Shown here: one piece after another, positions 43,301-50,771 of the stretch | How positions within the stretch are numbered: the first letter of the stretch is position 1 | Layout: each line of letters begins with the position of its first letter | From: Bacteroidales bacterium | Lineage (GTDB): Bacteria; Bacteroidota; Bacteroidia; Bacteroidales; UBA932 | Direction: 5' to 3' | Assembly: GCA_017616655.1 (NCBI GenBank) | Contig: JAFZXU010000029.1 | Span: 1-53,116, forward strand | DNA length: 53,116 bases | Program-made: the position numbers and the translations under genes | The notes under the pieces: model-generated | The model's input: only the letters and a program-made list of their open reading frames with translations | What the model was told of the DNA's origin: nothing | The model's database searches: none

Positions 43301-43371
43301 TCCAGGGCGTACACTTCCTGAATGTTCCGCCTTTGAAGACAATCTCTGTAGGTCTTGAAATCGGATTATAA
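40336..43371 (+). CDS. SusC-type TonB-dependent transporter of the peptidase locus
   Basis: The protein has about 1,011 residues from the ATG at 40336 (MPMKAKLIVFALLAG); 40342 is also possible, and the frame to 40312 is poor. After the signal peptide comes a carboxypeptidase-regulatory-like domain (VSGVVVDNAGEPLAGVAV). A TonB-box-like EVVVTGYGTFKK follows, then the plug (VRGRGSINASTAPLYVIDGV, DAASASLYGARGANGVILIKT) and a barrel ending SVGLEIGL. It pairs with the SusD gene 17 bp downstream. The surrounding genes encode peptidases, so peptides are the likely cargo (inference). Confidence 0.95.
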   Translation: MPMKAKLIVFALLAGLLILPPPVAKAQNAGTVSGVVVDNAGEPLAGVAVIVKGKNANAVTAGNGAFTVKAGANDVLQFIFLGMKDAEVPVNGQSWLNVAMEPSIDVLDEVVVTGYGTFKKSTYTGSASVVNTEKIKNLPVVSMTQLMEGNTTGVQIFTTSGQPGSTTSMLVRGRGSINASTAPLYVIDGVPVSSGNLSSDSNNVGGLDILATINPSDIESITVLKDAASASLYGARGANGVILIKTKSAQKGKTVYNFKASGGVSDFAMQYRPMMGGQERRELIYEGYVNYQLDKGLSLADAQAWADGQIDAVAGIPEGGYADWEGAMFHKGYQQNYDFSAMGGNDNTRFTASLNYTKQDGMSFDSFLKRYSGRFGLENVHNKLDFGMNILLSLTQSKATPEDSYYASPLWGIKYALTPSNPIYLADGSYNHAFPNNGNYNPIEENEVNDFSTQAVRSFSSAHVGYTFIPGLKLQTTFNVDMAFTKEFRFWAPESGDGRSTNGNCYAAIYQNFNWDSSTLLSYVKSFGKHNVDAAVAYEALAKNHDYVYARAVEYGSTAFHDLNNASTPRNTNQAQTRETMESVVARFNYDYASTYLLGLSFRRDGSSRLAPGHKWDNFWAVSGSWRIINESFMDGIKDVLSDLKLRASYGVNGNLPNSLYGFYGVFSTAGAYNNKPTLTESSIANPELSWERNYALNLGLDFGLFKRVNVAFDVYRRHTTGLLMSKQVNEISGFSSITGNIGEMENKGCELELTSRNIDRKNFYWTTTLNLSHNKNKILALNGVDEFNDGRYIRRVGESYGSIFLREYAGVDPDTGTPLYYDNIKQEDGTFSKNKVDNPNNASRIIVCDIFPWLTGSFGNTIGYKGLSLAFNFTFTLGGHSYDNLMYGAQDDGYNATNNKSIALRDRWQKPGDQTDVPRYVYGQEYGGWWNSSRGVHSTDHIRLKSLILGYNLPQKWMDAVHMRSTKVYLSGTNLLTFSKYKLYDPEIQGVHFLNVPPLKTISVGLEIGL

Positions 43372-43388
43372 TATTGGAGGACACAGTT

Positions 43389-44813
43389 ATGAAGAAAATA
43401 CTTTTACTTATTTCGATCGTTTTCATAGCGGCTTCCTGCCAGGATTTCCTTGTGGAGTATCCCCATACTTCCATAGTCTCTGACAACGCTATCACTACTG
43501 CCCAGGATGCGGGATACGCAGTCAACGGCATGTACGACCTGATGGCCGTCGCCGGCTACTACAGCGGCGCCATCTTCTATTACGGTGACGTGAAAGGCGA
43601 CGATGTCCAGAGCCTCTACCAGTCCGGCCGCGACGTCTATTACTGCTATATGTTCGCGCACGTGGCCAACGGCCTCCGCGCAGGTTCCCTCTGGGGCCGT
43701 CCGTGGTATGTCATCCGCCAGGCCAGCAACATCATAGAGGCCATCGAGAAGGGCAAAGTAACCGGAAATAAGGACGAACTGAACAATTATCTCGGACAGG
43801 CTTACGCGGTCCGCGCCCTCGCACACTTCGACCTGACCAGATGCTTCGGTTATCCCTATGCAAAGGATAACGGCGCAAGCTGGGGCGCTCCCATCGTGGA
43901 CCACGTGATGGGTATCGACGAGATGCCGATAAGAAAGACCGTGGCAGAGTGCTACGATTTCATCATCGGACAGCTCAACAAGGCCATCCCGCTGCTCTCC
44001 ACCGCAAAGAATGACGGCGGCATCAACCAATATGCCGCACGCGCCCTTCTGGCAAGGGTATATCTCTATTGCGAGAAGAACAAGGAGGCTTACGATACCG
44101 CAAGCGCGCTGATCGAAGAGCTCAAGAGCACCTCATATCAACTTGCTTCCCACGACGGTTACATCGCACAGTTCGCACTCAACAACCGTTTCCGTGCAGA
44201 GTCCCTCTTCGAGATAGCCCACTCCCAGAGCGACAACCCGAGCTGGGACGCCCTGTCCTATCTCTATCACTGGTGGGGCTATGCCGACATGATCGTCACC
44301 CTCGACTTCATCAACCTCCTCCGCGAGGATCCGAACGATGTCCGCTGGGGTCTCGTCTCCAACGAGAGGGGCCAGCAGTGGTGGCTGATGAAGTATCCCG
44401 GAACAGCACACAACCGTGCGGCAGTTTACAACAACTATCCGGTGATCCGCGTCTCCGAGGTTTACCTTATCGCGGCTGAGGCTGCAGCTAAGGGCGGCGG
44501 CGACAAGACAAAGGGTCTCGAGTACCTCAATGCTATCGTCACCAGGGCAAATCCTGCCAAAAGCGTTGCCGCTGCCGACTTCAATCTCGACAGGGTGCTT
44601 AAGGAGCGCCGTCTCGAGCTTGTCGGCGAGGGACACAGGTATTTCGATGCACTTCGCAACCACAAGGTCATCAAGCGTGTCGGCGGTGTCCACCTGACAG
44701 GCGTGCCCACCGATATCGACTGGGATTTCGAGAAATGCATCCTGCCTATCCCCGTGAGCCAGTTCGAAATCAACCCGGATATGCAGCAGAACCCCGGATA
44801 CGCAAGGGAATAA
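43389..44813 (+). CDS. SusD/RagB-type lipoprotein of the peptidase locus
   Basis: The protein has 474 residues from the ATG at 43389 (MKKILLLISIVFIAASCQD), with lipobox AASC. The SusD pattern is visible: YLGQAYAVRALAHFDLTRCFGYPY, ARALLARVYLYCEKNKEAYD, VIRVSEVYLIAAEAAAKGG, ERRLELVGEGHRYFDALR and ILPIPVSQFEINPDMQQNP. It is the lid of the SusC barrel. RagAB-type pairs of this kind are known to import oligopeptides, which fits the neighbours. The C39-like protease gene starts 11 bp later. Confidence 0.95.
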   Translation: MKKILLLISIVFIAASCQDFLVEYPHTSIVSDNAITTAQDAGYAVNGMYDLMAVAGYYSGAIFYYGDVKGDDVQSLYQSGRDVYYCYMFAHVANGLRAGSLWGRPWYVIRQASNIIEAIEKGKVTGNKDELNNYLGQAYAVRALAHFDLTRCFGYPYAKDNGASWGAPIVDHVMGIDEMPIRKTVAECYDFIIGQLNKAIPLLSTAKNDGGINQYAARALLARVYLYCEKNKEAYDTASALIEELKSTSYQLASHDGYIAQFALNNRFRAESLFEIAHSQSDNPSWDALSYLYHWWGYADMIVTLDFINLLREDPNDVRWGLVSNERGQQWWLMKYPGTAHNRAAVYNNYPVIRVSEVYLIAAEAAAKGGGDKTKGLEYLNAIVTRANPAKSVAAADFNLDRVLKERRLELVGEGHRYFDALRNHKVIKRVGGVHLTGVPTDIDWDFEKCILPIPVSQFEINPDMQQNPGYARE

Positions 44814-44824
44814 CCGTTTGAACC

Positions 44825-45841
44825 ATGAAAAGACTTCTTCCCCTTTTACTGATTGCGGTATTTGCATTTGCCGCCTGCGATAAAGAACCGGAACCGAAAC
44901 CCAGCCCCTATGAAATAGGCGGGCAGGATACTACGGCTGCTTCCATATCGATTGACCAGACCACATTCAACCGTTATGCAGCGGCTGACGAAGTGGCCGT
45001 ATATGTTACTGCGGAGGGTGGGGCAAAGTATGCTGTCAGCATTCCCGACAATGCCAAAAGCTGGGTAAGCCTGACTTCATTCTCCGGCTCCGAATCGGGA
45101 TTCGTCCATCTGGCCATAGCCAAGAATACGACCGGATCGTCCAGGACTGCCACTGTCGCCATAACTTACGGACAGGGGCTTTCCAAGACCGTCCAGATAA
45201 GCCAGGATGCAAAGGAGAAAAAGGATTACTTCAAAGTGTGGGGTCTCGAAGGCGAGTATGTCTCTTCGCTCAGCAACGACCGGCCCTATGACTGGTATGT
45301 CGACCAGGGCAGTACCGGAGCGTGCTCGGGCGTGAACTGCGGACCGGCATCCACCACGATGGCGGCCCGCTGGTTCAACGGCTCATACCGCGCGAACACC
45401 GAGAAGGCCAGGGAAGAGTACTACAACAACGGCGGTTGGTGGTACACCAACGACATCAACAGCTTTTTCCGCGCTCATGGCATAAAGAGTTCACAGAAAT
45501 CCTACACCACCAATGAAACCCTCAAAAGCGTGCTTTCGAGGGGGAATGTGGCAATCCTGTGTTTGGATATGTACTATATCACCTACGGAGACGATTCCGG
45601 CAAAAAGGTGAATAAGTTCTACCGGACCGCCAGTGCTAGCTGGGGCCATTTCCTGGTGGTGAAGGGTTATGTGGAGACAACAACGAAGCTATATTGGGAG
45701 GTGTACGATCCATACACCATGGGCAATATGGCCAGCGACGGCACACCCAAGGGGCTGGACCGTTATTATGACGCCTCCGAAATACTTCGCTCCGCCGGTA
45801 TCTGGTGGGGGAATATGATAGCGGTAGGAGAGTCTCTATAG
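44825..45841 (+). CDS. BACON-domain lipoprotein with C39-like cysteine peptidase domain
   Basis: This 338-residue protein has a lipobox (FAFAACDK). A BACON-type Ig domain follows (SISIDQTTFNRYAAADEVAV, SWVSLTSFSGSESGFVHLAI, TATVAITYGQGLSKTVQISQ). The C-terminal half is a papain-fold C39_2 domain. It has CSGVNCGPASTTMAARW with Cys172 as nucleophile, WGHFLVVKGY with His275, and VYDPY with Asp295. It follows SusD by 11 bp, in the position where glycan loci encode a surface glycan-binding protein or endo-enzyme. It may cut proteins at the cell surface before SusCD import (inference). Confidence 0.85.
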   Translation: MKRLLPLLLIAVFAFAACDKEPEPKPSPYEIGGQDTTAASISIDQTTFNRYAAADEVAVYVTAEGGAKYAVSIPDNAKSWVSLTSFSGSESGFVHLAIAKNTTGSSRTATVAITYGQGLSKTVQISQDAKEKKDYFKVWGLEGEYVSSLSNDRPYDWYVDQGSTGACSGVNCGPASTTMAARWFNGSYRANTEKAREEYYNNGGWWYTNDINSFFRAHGIKSSQKSYTTNETLKSVLSRGNVAILCLDMYYITYGDDSGKKVNKFYRTASASWGHFLVVKGYVETTTKLYWEVYDPYTMGNMASDGTPKGLDRYYDASEILRSAGIWWGNMIAVGESL

Positions 45842-45842
45842 G

Positions 45843-47333
45843 CTACAACTCATCTGGTTTACAGTTAGCGGCGTTTATCAAGCTCCAGTAGAGGAGTTGC
45901 GCCGCATCTTCAAGAACCGAGGGGTCCTGGATTTCCCAGGTATCCCTCGGTTCGTGATAATAGCTCACTCCGCCGCGTCCGAAAATGTCCGTGGTGGGAT
46001 AGCCGTTCTTCATGAATACGGCTCCGTCGGTGCGGGGGCGGGTTACGTAGCGGTTGGGGAAGTCGCCGACAGGCCTGTGGATATACTTCTCGTTGGCCTC
46101 CAGCACATACTTGGCAATCTCCCTCGAATCGTACTTGGTGTTGGCCGAGAATCCGTCGCCTATGCCGATCTGCTCGAGATTGAGGATGAATTTCACCTTC
46201 TCCTTAGGAACCACGGGGTGGCCGCAGTAATAGAGGCTTCCGGTCAGTCCCGCTTCCTCGCCGTCGAGGCTGAGGAAGATTACGCTTCGCTTGGGCTTGA
46301 CCTTGCTCTTTGCAAGCGCTTCGGCCACTGCCAGCAGGCAGGCGGTGGAGGAGTTGTTGTCGTTGGCTCCTGCGATGTGGTGCGGCACCATTCCGAGATG
46401 GTCCAGATGGGCCGAAAGAATCACATATTCATTGCAGAGTTCCGGGTCGCTGCCCTTTACGAAACCTATCAGGTTGTGCCCTTCCGCATTGGCGTTGTGC
46501 CGCATCGTCATCTTGATCTTAGCCTTCCTGCCGGTAGCGAACGAAGCGGGCTTCTTCTCGGTGCGGATCTGGCGCAGGGTCTCCCTCATATTCTTCTCCC
46601 TTCCTTCGAAGAACCTGTCGGCAAGCGGGTAGTTGACATATGCATAGACGAACGAGGGGTCGTAGCCGTTGTTGGGGCCGGCGACCCAGCGGTAGAGCAT
46701 TCCTACGGCTCCGTGTTTCACGGCATTTTCCACCTTGTGCTGATGCAGGGTGTAGGGATACCACATACGGAGGGTGTCGTCGTCGCGGCTGGTGTTGGGC
46801 GTCTCGCCTTCGATGAGGACGATTTTGCCTTTCACGTCGATTCCGGCATAGTCGTCATAGCCCAGGTCCGGCGCAGTCACGCCATATCCGGCAAATACCA
46901 CTTCGGCTTCGACGGTGCCGTTGGCGGAGGTACCGCCGGAGAACCAGTCGACAGCCCAGGTAGCCTTCTTTCCGTCAACCTTAACGTAGCATTTTCCCAC
47001 CACCTCGTCACATACCGTAGGATAGTCCTGGCGGTATCCGTTGAGGCCGTCGAAGGTCTCGAGTCCGATTTCGGCATATTTGCCTTCGACCCATTCCACT
47101 GCCCTGAGCATTCCTTCGGAGCCGGAGAGGCGGCCCTGGAAGCGGACGGAGTCGGAGAGGAATTTCACGGTTTCGAATATCTCCTGGCCCTTTATGTTTT
47201 CGAACATCGAGTTGAGATATGCGCGCTCTTCGGTTATCTTGGGAGCGGGCCTCTGGGCGCATAGAGGCAGGGCGGAAACGGTAAGTGCAACCAGCACGGC
47301 AAGGTTGGCCGACAGTATTCTGAAGCGTTTCAT
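45843..47333 (-). CDS. M28 family zinc aminopeptidase
   Basis: This 496-residue exported protein has a signal peptide (VLVALTVSALPLCAQ). The M28 zinc-site motifs are in order: SAHLDHLG, GANDNNSS, LDGEEAGLTGS, LNLEQIG and SYYHEPRDT. An inserted PA-like domain is suggested between residues about 130 and 270 (VFAGYGVTAPDLGYDDYAGIDVKGKIVLIEG). The metal ligand often Asp in NLD is Glu here (NLEQIG). It would remove N-terminal residues in the periplasm. It follows the tricorn-like gene by 38 bp on the same strand and is tail-to-tail with the C39 gene (1 bp apart). Confidence 0.93.
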   Translation of the reverse strand: MKRFRILSANLAVLVALTVSALPLCAQRPAPKITEERAYLNSMFENIKGQEIFETVKFLSDSVRFQGRLSGSEGMLRAVEWVEGKYAEIGLETFDGLNGYRQDYPTVCDEVVGKCYVKVDGKKATWAVDWFSGGTSANGTVEAEVVFAGYGVTAPDLGYDDYAGIDVKGKIVLIEGETPNTSRDDDTLRMWYPYTLHQHKVENAVKHGAVGMLYRWVAGPNNGYDPSFVYAYVNYPLADRFFEGREKNMRETLRQIRTEKKPASFATGRKAKIKMTMRHNANAEGHNLIGFVKGSDPELCNEYVILSAHLDHLGMVPHHIAGANDNNSSTACLLAVAEALAKSKVKPKRSVIFLSLDGEEAGLTGSLYYCGHPVVPKEKVKFILNLEQIGIGDGFSANTKYDSREIAKYVLEANEKYIHRPVGDFPNRYVTRPRTDGAVFMKNGYPTTDIFGRGGVSYYHEPRDTWEIQDPSVLEDAAQLLYWSLINAANCKPDEL

Positions 47334-47371
47334 ATGAGTCGTTTTAAGCGTTTGTAAACGTTTATAAATGG

Positions 47372-50300
47372 TTATTTGCCCAATTGGCTGAGCACTTCCT
47401 TTATGGCTGCGTCAAGCTGCGGGTCTTCGTGGCTGATGCGGTCCTTGAAGGTGGTCTTGACATAGATGTCGGGCTTCACTCCGATGTTCTCCAGGTCGAG
47501 ACCTTCGTTGTTGTAGCAGCCCCATGCGGGCATCCTGCAGCTGGAGCCGTCGATCAGGCCGACGGAGGATGTGTAGATGATCCAGCGGTAGGTCTCGGTA
47601 CCCACGAGCTTCGCTATGCCGAGCGTCTTGATGCCGTTGGAGGTGACCTCCGCGTCGCTGAGGCTGTGTTCGTTGACCAGCACCACGACAGGCTTGTCGG
47701 CCGGGGTTACGTTGGGATGCGAAGTGGTGGGGAAATCGCGGTAGCTCCACCTGTAGTGCTGTTTCTGGCGAAGGAAGTCGATTACCTCCTTGTGGACGTT
47801 TCCACCGTTGTTGTAGCGCAAATCGAGAATCAGGGCATCCCTGTTCACGGCATAGGTATGCATCTCCCTGTAGAAATTGTCGAGGTCCCCGACTCCCATC
47901 GCCCTCATATGGAGATATGCGATGCGGCCTTTGCCCTCCTTCTCGACCTTTGCCTTGCATTCATCCTCCCACTGGCGGTATATCAGGCTCTTGTATTCGT
48001 TGAACGAGGTGGTGTGCACCTTGACATCCTTCTCCTTTCCGCCGCGGCTGAAGGTAAGGCGAACCTCGTCTTTTGCTACTGGAGAGGAGAAATACTTCTC
48101 GCGGTTCTCCTTCGGATCGACCTTCACGCCGTCCACGGCCACCAGCACGTCACCCTTCCTGATGTCCACCTCCACCTTGTCGGCAGGCGACCACGGCACT
48201 ATTCCGGCAACCTTGTAAGGCGACTCCCTGTCGAAGGTGATGCCGGTAATGAGGGAACGGATTGCGGTCTCCTTCTTTTCTTCGGATCCCATCGAATTGA
48301 ATCCGAGGTGCGAGGAGTTGAGTTCGCCCAGCATGTCGGCAATGAGAGTGCGCAGCTGGTCACGGTTCTTTACATATGGCAGGAGCGAAGAGTAGTATTC
48401 GCGCACCGCCTGCCAGTCTGTTCCGTGCAGGTTGACGTCGTAGAAATTCTGGTCCAGCACGCCCCAGACCTCGTAGAACATCTGGCGGAACTCGTCGGAG
48501 AGCACCTTGTCCACATTGACAGAAGCCTCTATCGGCGTAGCGGTCAGGGAGTTGGGCTCAACCTTGCTGACGGTGCCGTTGGAAATGTGGTAGAGGTCTG
48601 TCTTGGATGCGAAGAATGCACCGGGCATAAGTCCCTTGACCGGCTTGGGCCTTGCCTCGGGATCATTGATATCAAGGGCCCTCACCTCGCGTCCGGCATC
48701 TCCGCTGCTGTTGTAGAAGAGGAGTGTCTTTCCCTTTGACTCGAACATGAATAGTCCGTTCTGGGTGCCGCGTCGCTCCAGGCGCTGCAATCTGTCGAAG
48801 ACGTTGTCATAATCTATCACCACAGCGGAATCCTTCTTTGTCTTTTCCTTGCTGAAGAGGCTGTCATAGTTTTCCGACTTGAATTTGGAGTCGTACTTCC
48901 TCAGAGGCAGTTTATAGAGCGCGCAGTTGAACCCCCTGGGGAAGGCTGAAGCGGTAATCACGGCTGTAATGAACATGTTCTTTCCGTCGGGGGAGAAGAC
49001 CATTTCGGTCTCGGTGGAGGCCGAGTTGGTAAGGTTGACCACCTTTTTCTCCTTCAGGTCGCAGATGAAGATATCAGGTTCGAAACGTTTCATGGCCTCG
49101 AACGCCAGTACGCTGTCGTCGAAGGAGAAGGCCAGGGAATAGTTCCAGAAGGACCAGAACTCGGCTTCAGCCACCTTTTCGACCACGTTGTCGGCAATGT
49201 TGCAGATCATCAGGTTGCGCTGTCCGTCCACGAAGGCGATCTTGTCACCCTTGTGCGACAGGGTCAGGCTCTTGACGTTGCGCGCCGGGGCGTATATGGC
49301 CTTCTCCGCTCCGCTGTTGTCGGCCGGAATGCTGTAAAGGCCCGTATAGCCCTTGTCTGTGCGGGTATAATAGATGGTTTTGCTGTCGCCGCTCCAGCAT
49401 ACCTCGTGCACCCTTTCGTCGGAAGGGGTGGCCAGCCGCTGGAAATACTTGCATTTGGTATCTGATACATAGAGCAGGCCGCGGATGGCGAAGGCGAACT
49501 TCTTTCCGTCGGGAGAGACATCGGCCGAAGTGGACTTCTGCTTCTCGAAGGAGCGGCGCACGTCGTTGTCACCGGAAGAGAGGGTTATCTGCGGAACGGC
49601 GTCCTTTCCGGTCTTGGTATCAAGCACATGTATCTGGTAATCAAGTAGATACACTATTGCCGATCCGTCCTTCGAAATCTTCGGATACTGTACCGAACGG
49701 TCGAAGGAGGTCAGCTGAACGGGCTTGCCGCCCTTTACATACCTGACTATGTTCGATTCCTTATTTGCCTCGTCGGAGACATAGTACAGGTTGCCTTTGG
49801 CGTCCACCATCGGCCAGGCGTCCTTGCCGATATAATCCGTAAGCTCGGTGTATTTCCTGCTCCTGGGATTCCAGGATATGATATTTGGATTATGGTCGCC
49901 CACGTAACGTTTCCTGGTGGGGAAATTGATGCTCTCGGCCGATTCATTGAAATAGAACTCGCCGGTCGCGGGATTCTCCACGAGGTTGACTACGGTGGTG
50001 AAATAGCCGTCGAAAAGCTCCTGCGGGGTTCCGCCCTCCACCGCAACCTTGAATGTGGTGCGGGTCGCGCTCGCCCTGCGGGACTCGAAGAAAATATATT
50101 TCGAATCCGCCGACCAGGAGACTGGGAAATCCGCCGCCTCGTGAAAGGTCAGCTGCCTTGCCGCACCGCCCGCCATCGGGATCACATAGACATCCTGGTT
50201 GCCGTTGATGTCGGAGGAGAAGGCGAGATACTTGCCGTCGGGAGAGGGAACGGGATGGTTCTGGTTGCCCTTCATCGACAGGAAACTCATTGCCTGTCCG

Positions 50301-50461
50301 CCCGTGGAGGCAACGGTGAAAAGGTCGCCGTCATAAGAGAAATAGATAGTCTTTCCGTCGGGAGAGAGGGAGGGACGGGATGCGAACCTCAGGTTGTCGC
50401 CGAAAAGGGAGGTGCTGACCAGCATAAGAGCCGTCAGGAGCGCAGGGAATGAGTATTTCAT
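47372..50461 (-). CDS. Tricorn-like S41 family serine peptidase
   Basis: The protein has 1,029 residues from the ATG at 50461 (MKYSFPALLTALMLVSTSLFG, signal peptide). The longer frame to 50557 has no signal-like start. The N-terminal half is a WD40-like beta-propeller (RPSLSPDGKTIYFSYDGDL, NHPVPSPDGKYLAFSSDI, and similar). A PDZ-like part follows (VRKGDVLVAVDGVKVDP-type), then an S41 core with LILDLRYNNGGNV and NEHSLSDAEVTSNGIKTLG (Ser935). These proteins degrade oligopeptides in the periplasm. It is the first gene of a two-gene operon with the M28 peptidase. Confidence 0.93.
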   Translation of the reverse strand: MKYSFPALLTALMLVSTSLFGDNLRFASRPSLSPDGKTIYFSYDGDLFTVASTGGQAMSFLSMKGNQNHPVPSPDGKYLAFSSDINGNQDVYVIPMAGGAARQLTFHEAADFPVSWSADSKYIFFESRRASATRTTFKVAVEGGTPQELFDGYFTTVVNLVENPATGEFYFNESAESINFPTRKRYVGDHNPNIISWNPRSRKYTELTDYIGKDAWPMVDAKGNLYYVSDEANKESNIVRYVKGGKPVQLTSFDRSVQYPKISKDGSAIVYLLDYQIHVLDTKTGKDAVPQITLSSGDNDVRRSFEKQKSTSADVSPDGKKFAFAIRGLLYVSDTKCKYFQRLATPSDERVHEVCWSGDSKTIYYTRTDKGYTGLYSIPADNSGAEKAIYAPARNVKSLTLSHKGDKIAFVDGQRNLMICNIADNVVEKVAEAEFWSFWNYSLAFSFDDSVLAFEAMKRFEPDIFICDLKEKKVVNLTNSASTETEMVFSPDGKNMFITAVITASAFPRGFNCALYKLPLRKYDSKFKSENYDSLFSKEKTKKDSAVVIDYDNVFDRLQRLERRGTQNGLFMFESKGKTLLFYNSSGDAGREVRALDINDPEARPKPVKGLMPGAFFASKTDLYHISNGTVSKVEPNSLTATPIEASVNVDKVLSDEFRQMFYEVWGVLDQNFYDVNLHGTDWQAVREYYSSLLPYVKNRDQLRTLIADMLGELNSSHLGFNSMGSEEKKETAIRSLITGITFDRESPYKVAGIVPWSPADKVEVDIRKGDVLVAVDGVKVDPKENREKYFSSPVAKDEVRLTFSRGGKEKDVKVHTTSFNEYKSLIYRQWEDECKAKVEKEGKGRIAYLHMRAMGVGDLDNFYREMHTYAVNRDALILDLRYNNGGNVHKEVIDFLRQKQHYRWSYRDFPTTSHPNVTPADKPVVVLVNEHSLSDAEVTSNGIKTLGIAKLVGTETYRWIIYTSSVGLIDGSSCRMPAWGCYNNEGLDLENIGVKPDIYVKTTFKDRISHEDPQLDAAIKEVLSQLGK

Positions 50462-50542
50462 AAACAAATGGATTACAGTGATTTTCAGTCTATAAAGATA
50501 ACTCATTTTCACCACCGATGCAACTATATTAAAAATAGTTAT

Positions 50543-50550
50543 TATATTTG
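50543..50550 (+). promoter_or_regulatory. Putative -7 element for the small-peptide/BspA operon
   Basis: TATATTTG matches TAnnTTTG and lies about 55 nt upstream of the ATG at 50606. No consensus -33 TTTG is seen at the right distance. Confidence 0.5.
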
Positions 50551-50605
50551 AATGCATATTTTGCCTAATACTGTTTTCGACAATAACGTAAATTCAACCA
50601 ACGAC

Positions 50606-50758
50606 ATGAAGAAAAGCATTTACACTGCGCCGCTTGCGGAAGTTTCCGAAGTGATGGCCATGGCCGTCCTCTGCGCAAGCAACGAAGGTACCAATGAAGA
50701 CTTCAGCAAGGGTACCGGCTTCTCTTTCGACCTGTTCGAGGGCGTCAAACCATTCTAA
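50606..50758 (+). CDS. Small conserved-type peptide upstream of a surface lipoprotein
   Basis: The peptide has 50 residues from the ATG at 50606 (MKKSIYTAPLAEVSEVMAMA); the frame to 50552 adds an unlikely leader. The pattern MKK-x-Y-x-x-P with a following LCAS and an acidic/Gly-rich tail resembles short Bacteroidota ORFs of unknown function found beside fimbrillin or BspA genes. There is no membrane anchor or clear signal cleavage site. The next gene begins 13 bp downstream. Confidence 0.6.
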   Translation: MKKSIYTAPLAEVSEVMAMAVLCASNEGTNEDFSKGTGFSFDLFEGVKPF

Positions 50759-50771
50759 GGAGGACAGGACG

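Noticed and set aside
50462-50557. N-terminal extension of the S41 peptidase to 50557
   Set aside because: The extension lacks a signal peptide at its start. The ATG at 50461 gives a standard one, and the extension would run into the divergent promoter region.
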